A stretch of DNA of 8,273 bases from Candidatus Gottesmanbacteria bacterium (lineage in GTDB: Bacteria > Patescibacteriota > Microgenomatia > 2-02-FULL-39-11): NCBI GenBank assembly GCA_016218275.1, contig JACREK010000106.1, positions 1 to 8,273 on the forward strand, read 5' to 3'. Under the pieces are notes generated by a model that did no database searches, had not been told where the DNA came from, and saw only the letters and a list, made by a program, of their open reading frames with translations. A program made the translations under genes and the position numbers. Below, piece by piece: positions 1 through 6,211 of this stretch (positions are counted from its first letter, which is position 1; every line of letters starts with the position of its first letter).

Positions 1-107
1 CATTTCTGGATGCGGGAATTTTGTTGTGGCTAAATTACAAAAATTTGCATTCACTGAAATATTTTTCTCAAAATTGCCTACGCAATCAAAGTTTTTTAGA
101 CTATAAA
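1..107. other. Unassigned left edge beyond the comM breakpoint
   Basis: This AT-rich stretch lies beyond the point where comM homology ends. Two plus-strand frames are open from the window edge. One ends with a TAA at about 107. The other runs on antisense through comM to 272. Neither shows a motif I recognise. It may be the tail of a neighbouring gene or the edge of an insertion that disrupted comM. Confidence 0.3.
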
Positions 108-380
108 TTAAAGAGGTGGGGTAATGTCAGGGAGATCATAGCTGGGGCCTTCTTTGGGCAGATCGGCGGGAGCCAGATTGACCGTAATCCTTTTGGCAGG
201 GAAATCGGCACCACTATTACGGATGGCCGAGCGGACACGTTCCTTGGCTTCTTCAACCGCTTTATCGGGTAGTCCGACGATGGTGAAAGAGGGTAGGCCT
301 TGAGCGGCAATATCGATCTCGACTTCAACAGGCACGGCATCAAGCCCCACAACCGCAGCGGACAGCACTTTGGCAAGCAT
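108..380 (-). pseudogene. comM: Truncated ComM/YifB-family Mg-chelatase-like protein (N-terminal fragment)
   Basis: The 90-residue product opens with MLAKVLSAAVVGLDAVPVEV and continues through the IVGLPDKAVEEAKERVRSAI and RITVNLAPADLPKEGPSYDLP motifs. This is the typical N-terminal domain of ComM/YifB proteins (AAA+ Mg-chelatase-like; ComM is a branch-migration helicase in natural transformation). Family members are about 500 residues long. Here the match stops right after 'YDLP', before the Walker A ATPase core, and six unrelated residues (DITPPL) lead to a TAA stop. Neither of the other two minus-strand frames restores the family sequence, so a rearrangement or insertion near position 120 is likelier than a simple frameshift. 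The start is intact: an extended -10 (TGTTATGAT, 387-395) puts the expected transcription start on the A of the ATG at 380. Family identity is confident. That it is a dead fragment is inference, because the rest of the gene could lie beyond the left edge. Confidence 0.8.
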
Positions 381-386
381 ATTTTT

Positions 387-395
387 ATCATAACA
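387..395 (-). promoter_or_regulatory. Extended -10 promoter element of the comM fragment
   Basis: TGTTATGAT reads as TGn plus a -10 hexamer, with six bases to the ATG at 380. The expected +1 is the A of the start codon, so the mRNA would be leaderless. No convincing -35 hexamer is seen, which is common for extended -10 promoters. Confidence 0.55.
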
Positions 396-670
396 TGTTT
401 TTACTTTTTATTAGGTTTGGAAAAAAAGCAAAATTTACGAGGATAATTTGCAGGAATTTACGGTCACTATTGCTATAGGGTATTGACAAAATATTATGAA
501 TGATATTCACTAAAGTTGTCGGCTGATGCATCAGCTAGACTTGCCAAAAGGGTAATTAAATCTAGATAAATTATTCTTAAGGGACTACATTTCGGATATA
601 TCCTTAAAAAAGATATATCTAAGAAAGATTATAGTAGTATGTCTCAAAATATACATCTATAATTCTTTGA
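396..670. other. Gene-free region with palindromes; possible small RNA locus
   Basis: I see no credible coding frame here. Contents: a perfect TTGACA (-35-like) at 483-488 with only weak -10 candidates after it; a perfect 14-bp palindrome GCTGATGCATCAGC at 522-535; and two small palindromes, GGATATATCC (594-603) and AGATATATCT (611-620), which can also pair with each other as a hairpin with one G·U. The stretch ends at a perfect terminator hairpin (671-705). A short plus-strand non-coding transcript ending there is possible, but no known RNA family is recognised. Confidence 0.3.
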
Positions 671-705
671 ACAAAAAAGTCTGCCTCAAAAACAGACTTT
701 TTTGT
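671..705. terminator. Perfect bidirectional intrinsic terminator upstream of dnaG
   Basis: Arms 671-683 and 693-705 are exact inverted repeats of 13 bases (core GTCTG/CAGAC flanked by A6/T6), with a 9-base loop. Each strand gives a stem ending in a U-run. It insulates dnaG from transcription coming from the left, although no plus-strand gene is recognised upstream. Confidence 0.85.
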
Positions 706-719
706 TGGGAAAAAAGGTG

Positions 720-728
720 TGTTACAAT
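720..728 (+). promoter_or_regulatory. Extended -10 promoter of dnaG
   Basis: TGTTACAAT lies just after the terminator, eight bases before the dnaG ATG. The expected transcription start falls two bases before the ATG. There is no Shine-Dalgarno sequence, so the mRNA would be essentially leaderless. Confidence 0.65.
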
Positions 729-736
729 AGCCTCAA

Positions 737-2530
737 ATGGATCAGGTGTCACAAATTCGCGAAAAGATAGATATTGTTTCTTTTATCTCCGAATTTATCG
801 CTTTAAAAAAGGCTGGCCGGAATTTTAAAGCCAATTGCCCGTTTCATGGCGAAAAAACTCCCTCGTTTGTGGTTTCTCCCGAAAGACAGATTTGGCATTG
901 TTTTGGTTGTGGCAAAGGCGGCGATGTTTATACCTTCCTCATGGAATATGAAAAACTGGAGTTTGCGGAAGCCCTACGCTTACTTGCGAAAAGAACAGGA
1001 ATTGAACTTATTTCGCAAAAAGGAAATAGCATTGCCTCATCAAAGAAAGAAAAATTGTATGAAGTTAATAGTTTTGCCAAAGAGTTCTATCATTTTGTTT
1101 TGACCAAGCATAAAGCCGGTGAAAAAGCCCGGGAATATTTAACTAAAAGAGGTGTAACAGCTAAGGTAATCGAGGCCTTTATGCTGGGTTTTGCCCCTCA
1201 TGCCGGTACAGCTCTCGTTAAATATTTAATTAGCAAAAAACACTACGCCAAAGAAGATTTGCTTGATGCAGGTCTGGCTTTTATGGGTCGATCAGGTTTG
1301 ATGGATTTTTTCCGAGGGAGACTCATGTTTCCACTTTTTGATCATCGTGATAATGTGGTCGGTTTTGCCGGACGGGTATTGGATGGCGATGTGCCTTCTA
1401 AATATATCAACACCCGTGAGACTTTGATTTATCATAAAGGTGAACACGTTTTTGGCTTGAATGTGACCAAAGACGCGATTAGACGTGAGAAGCAGGTTAT
1501 TTTGGTTGAAGGTGAATTCGACGTCTTGTCGTGCTTTGAAAATGGGATTGGTAATGTTGTAGCAGTGAAGGGTACGGCTTTAACTGAAAATCAGGTTAAT
1601 TTACTGTCTCGATTTGTCTCAAAAATAACTTTTTGTTTTGATGGTGATAAAGCCGGGCAAGAAGCTATTAAAAGAAGTTTGAGCGTGGTTGAGAAAAAAG
1701 GGCTGACGCCAACCGTTATTGTTATTCCTGATGGCAAAGATCCGGATGAGGCTTTAAAGATAGAGCCAGGAGTTTTTAAAAAAGCCGTCAAAGAAGACTT
1801 GGGTGTGTATGACTATCTTTTGCAAAAACTCCTCGCAGAGAACAGTACAGAGGCCGTAGAGGGCAAAAAAAATATCGTCAGTGAATTTTTATCTTTTATC
1901 TCTTCTGTTCAGAACGAAGTGGTCAAAGAACATTATCTACGTAAGCTCAGTAAAGAAGTCGAAACCTCTTATGAAAGCATTGCTAAAGAACTGCAGCGAA
2001 TTTCTGAGCGACAAGGTATGGTGCCTGAGCAAACAGCGGTTAAGAGTAAAATAAAACGGTCACGAGAAGAAGCCTTGGAAGAATATTTACTGGCTTTAAT
2101 TGTCCAAAACGAAAAGCCTAAAGCAGCTTTGCAAAAAGCAGTTTTGGTTATAGCTGAAAGTTTAAGTAAAGAAAGATCCTATCAGAAAATTTTATACCAC
2201 TTGTTGGAGCAGATAGAAAAAGAGCAACCGCTGGGTGCTGGATTACCTGAGGAACTGCTTTCCAGTTTTAATACTGCTGTTCTTTTTCCGTTGCCGGTTT
2301 TTGAAGATCAGGAAAAAGTTCTTATCGAGATCGAAAAGGTTGCTAAGCAATTGCGCCGGTTTTATATCAAGAAAAAAATGAAAGACATAGCCTTAGCCAT
2401 AAAAGCTGCGTCCAACACGGTTGAGACAGAAGAAAGAGAGGTAGAAGCGTCAAATGTTGCTGAGATTAAAAAACTTGAAGAATTGCGTACGCAGTATTCA
2501 GCGCTGGCAGCGCAACTAGAGGCTATCTAA
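737..2530 (+). CDS. dnaG: DNA primase DnaG
   Basis: Synthesises RNA primers at the replication fork together with the DnaB helicase. The 597-residue product has the DnaG layout. The N-terminal CHC2 zinc finger has ligands at C34, H37, C55 and C58 (CPFH ... CFGC). The RNA polymerase core follows, and then the TOPRIM catalytic centre with VEGEFDVLS (E258, D262) and FDGDKAG (D302, D304). The conserved GKDPDE motif is at residues 333-338. The C-terminal third (about 375-597) is charged and helical and has diverged, as expected for the helicase-binding domain. Length is normal for the family (about 580-600). The ATG at 737 fits both the family N-terminus and the extended -10 promoter just upstream. 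rpoD follows after 28 bp, as in the macromolecular synthesis operon, but rpsU is absent and rpoD has its own promoter-like element. Confidence 0.97.
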   Translation: MDQVSQIREKIDIVSFISEFIALKKAGRNFKANCPFHGEKTPSFVVSPERQIWHCFGCGKGGDVYTFLMEYEKLEFAEALRLLAKRTGIELISQKGNSIASSKKEKLYEVNSFAKEFYHFVLTKHKAGEKAREYLTKRGVTAKVIEAFMLGFAPHAGTALVKYLISKKHYAKEDLLDAGLAFMGRSGLMDFFRGRLMFPLFDHRDNVVGFAGRVLDGDVPSKYINTRETLIYHKGEHVFGLNVTKDAIRREKQVILVEGEFDVLSCFENGIGNVVAVKGTALTENQVNLLSRFVSKITFCFDGDKAGQEAIKRSLSVVEKKGLTPTVIVIPDGKDPDEALKIEPGVFKKAVKEDLGVYDYLLQKLLAENSTEAVEGKKNIVSEFLSFISSVQNEVVKEHYLRKLSKEVETSYESIAKELQRISERQGMVPEQTAVKSKIKRSREEALEEYLLALIVQNEKPKAALQKAVLVIAESLSKERSYQKILYHLLEQIEKEQPLGAGLPEELLSSFNTAVLFPLPVFEDQEKVLIEIEKVAKQLRRFYIKKKMKDIALAIKAASNTVETEEREVEASNVAEIKKLEELRTQYSALAAQLEAI

Positions 2531-2543
2531 GATTTACAATTTG

Positions 2544-2552
2544 TGGTAAAAT
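2544..2552 (+). promoter_or_regulatory. Extended -10 promoter of rpoD
   Basis: TGGTAAAAT sits in the 28-bp gap between dnaG and rpoD, with six bases to the ATG at 2559. The predicted +1 is the A of the start codon. rpoD could be transcribed from here as a leaderless mRNA as well as by read-through from dnaG. Confidence 0.6.
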
Positions 2553-2558
2553 ATCCAT

Positions 2559-3644
2559 ATGTCGTCCCATAAGTTGTCTCCGCTTTTGACGGATATCGTA
2601 ACATCGGCCAAAAAACGCGGCTACATTACCCAAGATGAGATTTTAGGTATTTACTCTAAACCGGAAGATCACATCGAAGATTTGGATAGTCTTTATGACA
2701 AGCTCATGAAATCCAATGTGGATGTTTTTGAGACTGTTGCGCAGCAGCAAGAAGACCAAAAGCCTATTGAGGATTTAGAAAAAGAGCTTGAAGCCTTAAC
2801 GGTTTTGGCTGAAGGTTCGGTTTCTGATCCTGTCCGCATGTATCTTAAAGAAATCGGCCGCATTCCGCTGTTGACCTTTGATGAAGAAATTGAACTGGCT
2901 AAAAAAGTTGAAGAAGGTAATGCTCGTGCTAAGCAAAAATTGATCAACTCCAACTTGCGTTTAGTGGTTTCTATTGCCAAAAAATACATTGGCCGTGGAT
3001 TGACCCTTTTGGATCTTATTCAAGAAGGCAATCAAGGTTTGATCCGTGCGGTTGAGAAGTATGATTGGAGAAGAGGATTTAAATTCTCCACTTACGCGAC
3101 CTGGTGGATCCGTCAGTCGGTTACTCGGGCGATTGCTGACCAAGCTAGAACTATTCGTATTCCAGTGCATATGGTTGAAAATATTAACCGTTTCTTAAGA
3201 TCGCAAAGAAAACTGATGCAGGAATTAGGCCGCGAGCCAACTCCTGAAGAAGTGGCCAAAGTTTTGGGTATTGAACCTGATAAGGCCTTGGAAATAATTA
3301 AAATTTCCCAAAATCCAGCTTCGCTGGAAGCGCCGGTTGGCGACGAAGAAGATAGTCGCTTGGGAGATTTCATCCACGACTCGTCAGCTCCAACCCTTTT
3401 TGACAGTGCGTCCCGCGAGCTTTTGAAAGAACAAGTGGAGCAGGTTTTAGGTACCCTATCTGATCGTGAGCAAAGAGTAATTATTGAAAGATTTGGTCTT
3501 AATGACGGTCGCCCTAAGACTTTGGAAGAAGTAGGCCGCATGTTCCAAGTCACTCGTGAACGTATCCGTCAGATTGAAGCCAAAGCCTTACGTAAAATGC
3601 GCCACCCCTCCCGTGGCAATAAGCTGCGTGACTACCTAGTCTAG
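2559..3644 (+). CDS. rpoD: Housekeeping RNA polymerase sigma factor (sigma-70/SigA)
   Basis: Primary sigma factor that directs RNA polymerase to promoters. The 361-residue protein has a short N-terminal region-1.1-like part (about 1-60) and an acidic linker. Region 1.2 is DPVRMYLKEIGRIPLLT (90-106). Region 2 runs from NLRLVVSIAKKY to about residue 200, including LDLIQEGNQGLIRAVEKYDW and the -10-reading/melting segment FKFSTYATWWIRQ. Region 3 follows, then region 4 with the -35-reading HTH (TLEEVGRMFQVTRERIRQIE, 321-340) and the usual RGNKLRDYL ending. H204 and E207 in IPVHMVENIN match the two region 3.0 residues that contact the TG of extended -10 promoters in E. coli sigma-70. This agrees with the promoters seen in this window. 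The gene converges with the GNAT gene, with a 9-bp tail overlap. Confidence 0.97.
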   Translation: MSSHKLSPLLTDIVTSAKKRGYITQDEILGIYSKPEDHIEDLDSLYDKLMKSNVDVFETVAQQQEDQKPIEDLEKELEALTVLAEGSVSDPVRMYLKEIGRIPLLTFDEEIELAKKVEEGNARAKQKLINSNLRLVVSIAKKYIGRGLTLLDLIQEGNQGLIRAVEKYDWRRGFKFSTYATWWIRQSVTRAIADQARTIRIPVHMVENINRFLRSQRKLMQELGREPTPEEVAKVLGIEPDKALEIIKISQNPASLEAPVGDEEDSRLGDFIHDSSAPTLFDSASRELLKEQVEQVLGTLSDREQRVIIERFGLNDGRPKTLEEVGRMFQVTRERIRQIEAKALRKMRHPSRGNKLRDYLV

Positions 3645-4148
3645 GCGGATGCGGACAAAGCGTTTCCTCTCATTTTCGTCCCACGTCATTTTTTCCTGCA
3701 CTATTTTGTCTGCATACATTTTTTGTAGAGATCTAGCGTAGTTTTTATTGACGACGTGTCCTTCAACAAAAGAATAACCCTTTTTGACCAGAATTTTATC
3801 CAATAGCTTATGCAAATCCACGACAAGTCCCTTACCTTGAAAACGAGGATGGATCGCTATAGAGGTGATATAGGCAGTGTCTCTATTTTTTTTGCGTCTG
3901 GGGTTAAGTTGTCCGACAGGTTCGGCATAAGTATAGCCGATTATTGAACCTCTGATGGAACGAAGTAATATTACTATATTATTTTTATTTGTAAAATCAG
4001 TTTCCAAAATATTGGCCTGCGGTTCGTATTGAGGGAAAGCATCGGCCTCAATTTTTAAAATTGATTTTTTGATTTTTGTCCATGACGTTAGCCTGGGATT
4101 ATATCTTTCTGTGGTTGCGATTTTGGTTTTAACCTGCCTTTTCATCAT
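3636..4148 (-). CDS. GNAT-family N-acetyltransferase
   Basis: Predicted acetyl-CoA-dependent N-acyltransferase; the substrate cannot be told from sequence. In the 170-residue form, the segment TAYITSIAIHPRFQGKG (91-107) is the GNAT beta4/motif A, with the acetyl-CoA pyrophosphate loop R102-x-x-G-x-G107. It is followed by the helix VVDLHKLLDKILVKKGY and a VNKNYARSLQKMY motif, where NxxA..(L/F)Y is typical of the C-terminal GNAT half. An upstream in-frame TTG (4178) would add ten residues. I prefer the ATG at 4148 because an extended -10 with a 17-bp-spaced -35 puts transcription start two bases before it. Its stop codon overlaps the rpoD stop on the opposite strand, and no terminator separates the two converging genes. 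Confidence 0.88.
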   Translation of the reverse strand: MMKRQVKTKIATTERYNPRLTSWTKIKKSILKIEADAFPQYEPQANILETDFTNKNNIVILLRSIRGSIIGYTYAEPVGQLNPRRKKNRDTAYITSIAIHPRFQGKGLVVDLHKLLDKILVKKGYSFVEGHVVNKNYARSLQKMYADKIVQEKMTWDENERKRFVRIRLD

Positions 4149-4156
4149 GAAGGGGC

Positions 4157-4185
4157 ATTGTAGCAAAAAAAGACCCAAAGATCAA
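4157..4185 (-). promoter_or_regulatory. Promoter of the GNAT gene
   Basis: On the minus strand, TTGATC (4180-4185) and TACAAT (4157-4162) are separated by exactly 17 bp. A TG one base before the -10 (TGCTACAAT) makes it an extended -10. The expected +1 is two bases before the ATG at 4148, giving a leaderless or near-leaderless mRNA. This is the best-supported promoter in the window. Confidence 0.7.
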
Positions 4186-4304
4186 ACTATGGGATGATAG
4201 ATATATAATTAAGAATGTATAATGTAAAATTTAATGTGGTATTAGAGGGAAAAATTATTGATATTTGAGAAAAGAGTTTTAGGCTGGATTTAGATAGCAC
4301 TTCA

Positions 4305-4313
4305 TGCTAAAAT
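4305..4313 (+). promoter_or_regulatory. Extended -10 promoter of tRNA-Asn
   Basis: TGCTAAAAT lies 11 bp before the first base of the tRNA. The expected transcript would start about four bases upstream of the mature 5' end. It has the same TGnTAnnAT form as the four protein-gene promoters to the left. Confidence 0.6.
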
Positions 4314-4323
4314 ATCTACACAA

Positions 4324-4593
4324 TCCGTGATAGCTCAATGGTAGAGCAGGTCGCTGTGAACAATCGCAGCTCTCAATAGAAATGTTGAGATAAAGAATCG
4401 GGCTAATTCGGGGAAGTCCTAATCATAGTCGAAGGATAATCCCGAGCTAAATCTCGTAAGAGTAAATGTGTAGAGACTATACACCCGAGACCTAAGTCGA
4501 AAGATATGGTCAGGAGAGAGTCCAAGCCTTTTGGTAACAGAAGGAATACTTGTAACGACAAGGTTCTAGGTTCGAGTCCTAGTCGCGGAGCCA
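4324..4593 (+). tRNA. tRNA-Asn(GUU), interrupted by a group I intron, CCA encoded
   Basis: The exons are 4324-4357 and 4553-4593, joining to a 75-nt tRNA. The acceptor stem TCCGTGA/TCGCGGA pairs fully with one T·G. The D arm is GCTC-AATGGTA-GAGC, the T arm is CTAGG-TTCGAGT-CCTAG, the discriminator is G73, and CCA is encoded. Splicing gives the anticodon loop CTGTTAA with anticodon GTT. Together with G73, this identifies asparagine. The anticodon stem GGTCG/CGACA has one weak pair at its base (G27·A43). Without splicing, the exposed loop would read like His (GTG), an artefact of the intron's first base. The last 15 bases overlap the antisense 3' end of the recombinase gene. Confidence 0.93.
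4358..4552 (+). ncRNA. Self-splicing group I intron in tRNA-Asn, 195 nt, no ORF
   Basis: All core elements can be drawn by hand. P1: 5' exon GCTGT (4353-4357) pairs with guide GCAGC (4366-4370), with the required U·G at the splice site. P2: 4372-4378/4383-4389 with a GAAA tetraloop. P3: TCGGG 4398-4402 with CCCGA 4484-4488. P4: CGGG 4409-4412/CCCG 4441-4444. P5: TCCT/AGGA. P6: CTC-GTAA-GAG. P7: GACTA 4475-4479 with TGGTC 4507-4511. P8: GAC-CTAA-GTC. J8/7: GAAAGATA, followed by the classic AAGATATGGTC signature. P9: 4527-4533/4538-4544 with a GTAA tetraloop. The last base is the expected terminal G. There is no homing endonuclease, so it is ribozyme only. Its size is close to the smallest known bacterial tRNA introns such as that of Azoarcus. 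An IC3-like subtype is inference. Confidence 0.9.
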
Positions 4594-6165
4594 GACGGGA
4601 CGAAAGGGCAACAAAGAGTCCTTTTGTCCCGTAACATCGCTCTTTATCGAAGGTTCGAATTTTCCGTTTCCTAAACCCTTGAATTTATCAACATTCGAAC
4701 CGTTTGTTGCTTCGACCGCTTCCGAGAGGATTTTGAAGGTCTTGGAGTAGGTGCAGCTTAGTTTTCCTTCGTCTAATTTCAAATCGCTAAACACCAGCCT
4801 AATCAGGTTTCGTTGCTCGTCTAACATATCCTTTGCTTTGGCTTTGAGGTAGATCTCTTTGGCTCTTTGGGAAAGTTCATAGATGTTTATTCCTAAATTG
4901 ATGTAGCCTGTGCTTGCCTGGGAGTGCTTCTTTATCGACTCGGTTACTTCGTCTTTCTCCTCAGAGTATTGCTTGAATTTCCTGTTATAAAAGTCTGGGG
5001 TGATCTTTTCATCCAGCTTATCGTCGTATAACTTGTCCATCCGCTTCTGAATCGCCTCGTAGCGGGCTTCAAGCTCGCCGACGGTGCTGTTGTGGTAGGC
5101 GATCTCATCCTGATGGCTCTCTTTGAGTGCCTTTTTGAGCCATTCAACTATACGGCTATTTTTGATCTTCAGGTTGTCAAATCCGCCCAACAGTTGTTCT
5201 TCGACCTCTGGCTCTTTTGCCCAAGTCTTTTGACTACAGTTGTGGTAGTGGTTACAATGCCCGTAATTATGTCCTTTAGCGGTTTCCCAGGTGATTGACT
5301 TACCGCACTCGGCACATTTAATCAGCCCCTTAAAGAGGAATAAGTGCTTGCGATATTTAGGAGTAGTTTTGCTTTTTAGCATAGCTTGAACCTTATCAAA
5401 AAGTTCTTTGCTTATCAAAGGCACATGCTTGCCTTCGTAGATCTCATCGTTCCACCTTATTTTACCAATGTAGAAGGGGTCTTGTAAGAGAGAGTGAATA
5501 CGGCTGTTTACCAGCTTGTTACCCATCGGGGAGCGCAAGCCTTCCTCAAACATCGTTTTCGTTAACTTCTTTATTGAGTAGTCGCCAGTAGCGTATAGTT
5601 CAAACATTTTCCTTACCAGAGGCGCAACCCCTTCGTCAACAATGTGGATTTTATGTCCTGTTTCACCAACAGTCTTATAACCGTTTGGCGGTTTGGTTGG
5701 TATCCAGCCCTGGGCTATTTTCTCCTTTTGCCCCTTCTTTACATTCTCTGAGAGGAGTCGAACATAGTATTCTGCGGTGGCTACCTTGACCCGCCACATA
5801 AACCATTCGTGGGAACGGGAGGAGTTGTGGAGGATACAGCCTTCTTTTGCCAGGTGGACTTGATGTTCCTCGCTCTCGGTGATCCACAGGTCGATAGTCG
5901 GGACATCGGAGAAGTTTCTGGTTAGGCGGTCAGTTGTTTCAACGATAATTGTGGGTATGTTGTGCTTGCGGACATAAGCGACCATTTCTATGAAGATCTT
6001 TCTCTGAACCTTACCTGCTGCGGACTCGGAGACGGCGAAGACTTTGGCGACTTCCAAGCCTTGCTTGTCGGCATACTCTCTCAAAAACTTCTCCTGAGCT
6101 GGTAGGGAGTAGCCTGTCTCTTCCTGTTCCTTAGAACTCACTCTGCAAAAAATTACTGTCTTCAT
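4579..6165 (-). CDS. Large serine recombinase (site-specific integrase)
   Basis: Predicted to integrate and excise the element to its right. From the chosen ATG it is 528 residues. The N-terminal resolvase domain (about 1-150) has catalytic S10 in FCRVSSKEQ and the DRLTRN motif (79-84). A PF07508-type recombinase domain follows (about 155-265; GYKTVG, LLQDPFYIGKIRW). A zinc ribbon has C284, C287, C304 and C310. A charged coiled-coil stretch (about 350-415) and a C-terminal LIRLVFSDLKLDEGKLSCTY motif complete the large-serine-recombinase layout. An in-frame ATG at 6264 would add 33 residues that overlap the upstream gene and are unlike the family. The start at 6165 (MKTVIFCRVS) matches the family and has the TAACCATGA context seen at other element genes. 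The last five residues (VWLRD) and the stop come from the antisense of the tRNA 3' end and the base next to it. Confidence 0.93.
   Translation of the reverse strand: MKTVIFCRVSSKEQEETGYSLPAQEKFLREYADKQGLEVAKVFAVSESAAGKVQRKIFIEMVAYVRKHNIPTIIVETTDRLTRNFSDVPTIDLWITESEEHQVHLAKEGCILHNSSRSHEWFMWRVKVATAEYYVRLLSENVKKGQKEKIAQGWIPTKPPNGYKTVGETGHKIHIVDEGVAPLVRKMFELYATGDYSIKKLTKTMFEEGLRSPMGNKLVNSRIHSLLQDPFYIGKIRWNDEIYEGKHVPLISKELFDKVQAMLKSKTTPKYRKHLFLFKGLIKCAECGKSITWETAKGHNYGHCNHYHNCSQKTWAKEPEVEEQLLGGFDNLKIKNSRIVEWLKKALKESHQDEIAYHNSTVGELEARYEAIQKRMDKLYDDKLDEKITPDFYNRKFKQYSEEKDEVTESIKKHSQASTGYINLGINIYELSQRAKEIYLKAKAKDMLDEQRNLIRLVFSDLKLDEGKLSCTYSKTFKILSEAVEATNGSNVDKFKGLGNGKFEPSIKSDVTGQKDSLLPFRPVWLRD
4595..4632. 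repeat. Inverted repeat two bases after the tRNA CCA
   Basis: Arms ACGGGACGAAAGG (4595-4607) and CCTTTTGTCCCGT (4620-4632) pair over 13 positions with a 12-base spacer. The single irregularity is a G·U pair in plus-strand RNA but an A-C mismatch in minus-strand RNA, so the hairpin fits the tRNA transcript better than the recombinase mRNA. No U-run follows. It could be a 3' processing or termination structure for the tRNA, or part of a recombinase site. It also encodes recombinase C-terminal residues. Confidence 0.6.
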
Positions 6166-6211
6166 GGTTATTTTTGTCCAACACAGAACATAAACAAATT
6201 GTTTGGCAATA

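Noticed and set aside
21..272. Plus-strand open frame of 83 codons at the left edge
   Set aside because: Most of it is antisense to the clear comM N-terminus, and the remainder shows no recognisable motif.
3113..3553. 146-codon minus-strand frame inside rpoD
   Set aside because: Antisense shadow of highly conserved sigma regions 3 and 4.
4149..4178. TTG start of the GNAT gene at 4178
   Set aside because: It would lie upstream of the predicted transcription start; the ATG at 4148 fits the promoter better.
4324..4400. tRNA-His(GTG) reading of the unspliced anticodon loop
   Set aside because: Position 36 G is the first base of the intron. The spliced loop reads CTGTTAA (GTT), and G73 fits Asn, not His.
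5092..5298. Plus-strand open frame within the recombinase
   Set aside because: Shadow of the recombinase on the opposite strand, with no family resemblance.
5675..5887. Minus-strand alternative frame inside the recombinase
   Set aside because: Overlaps the resolvase and recombinase domains in another frame; composition is that of a shadow frame.
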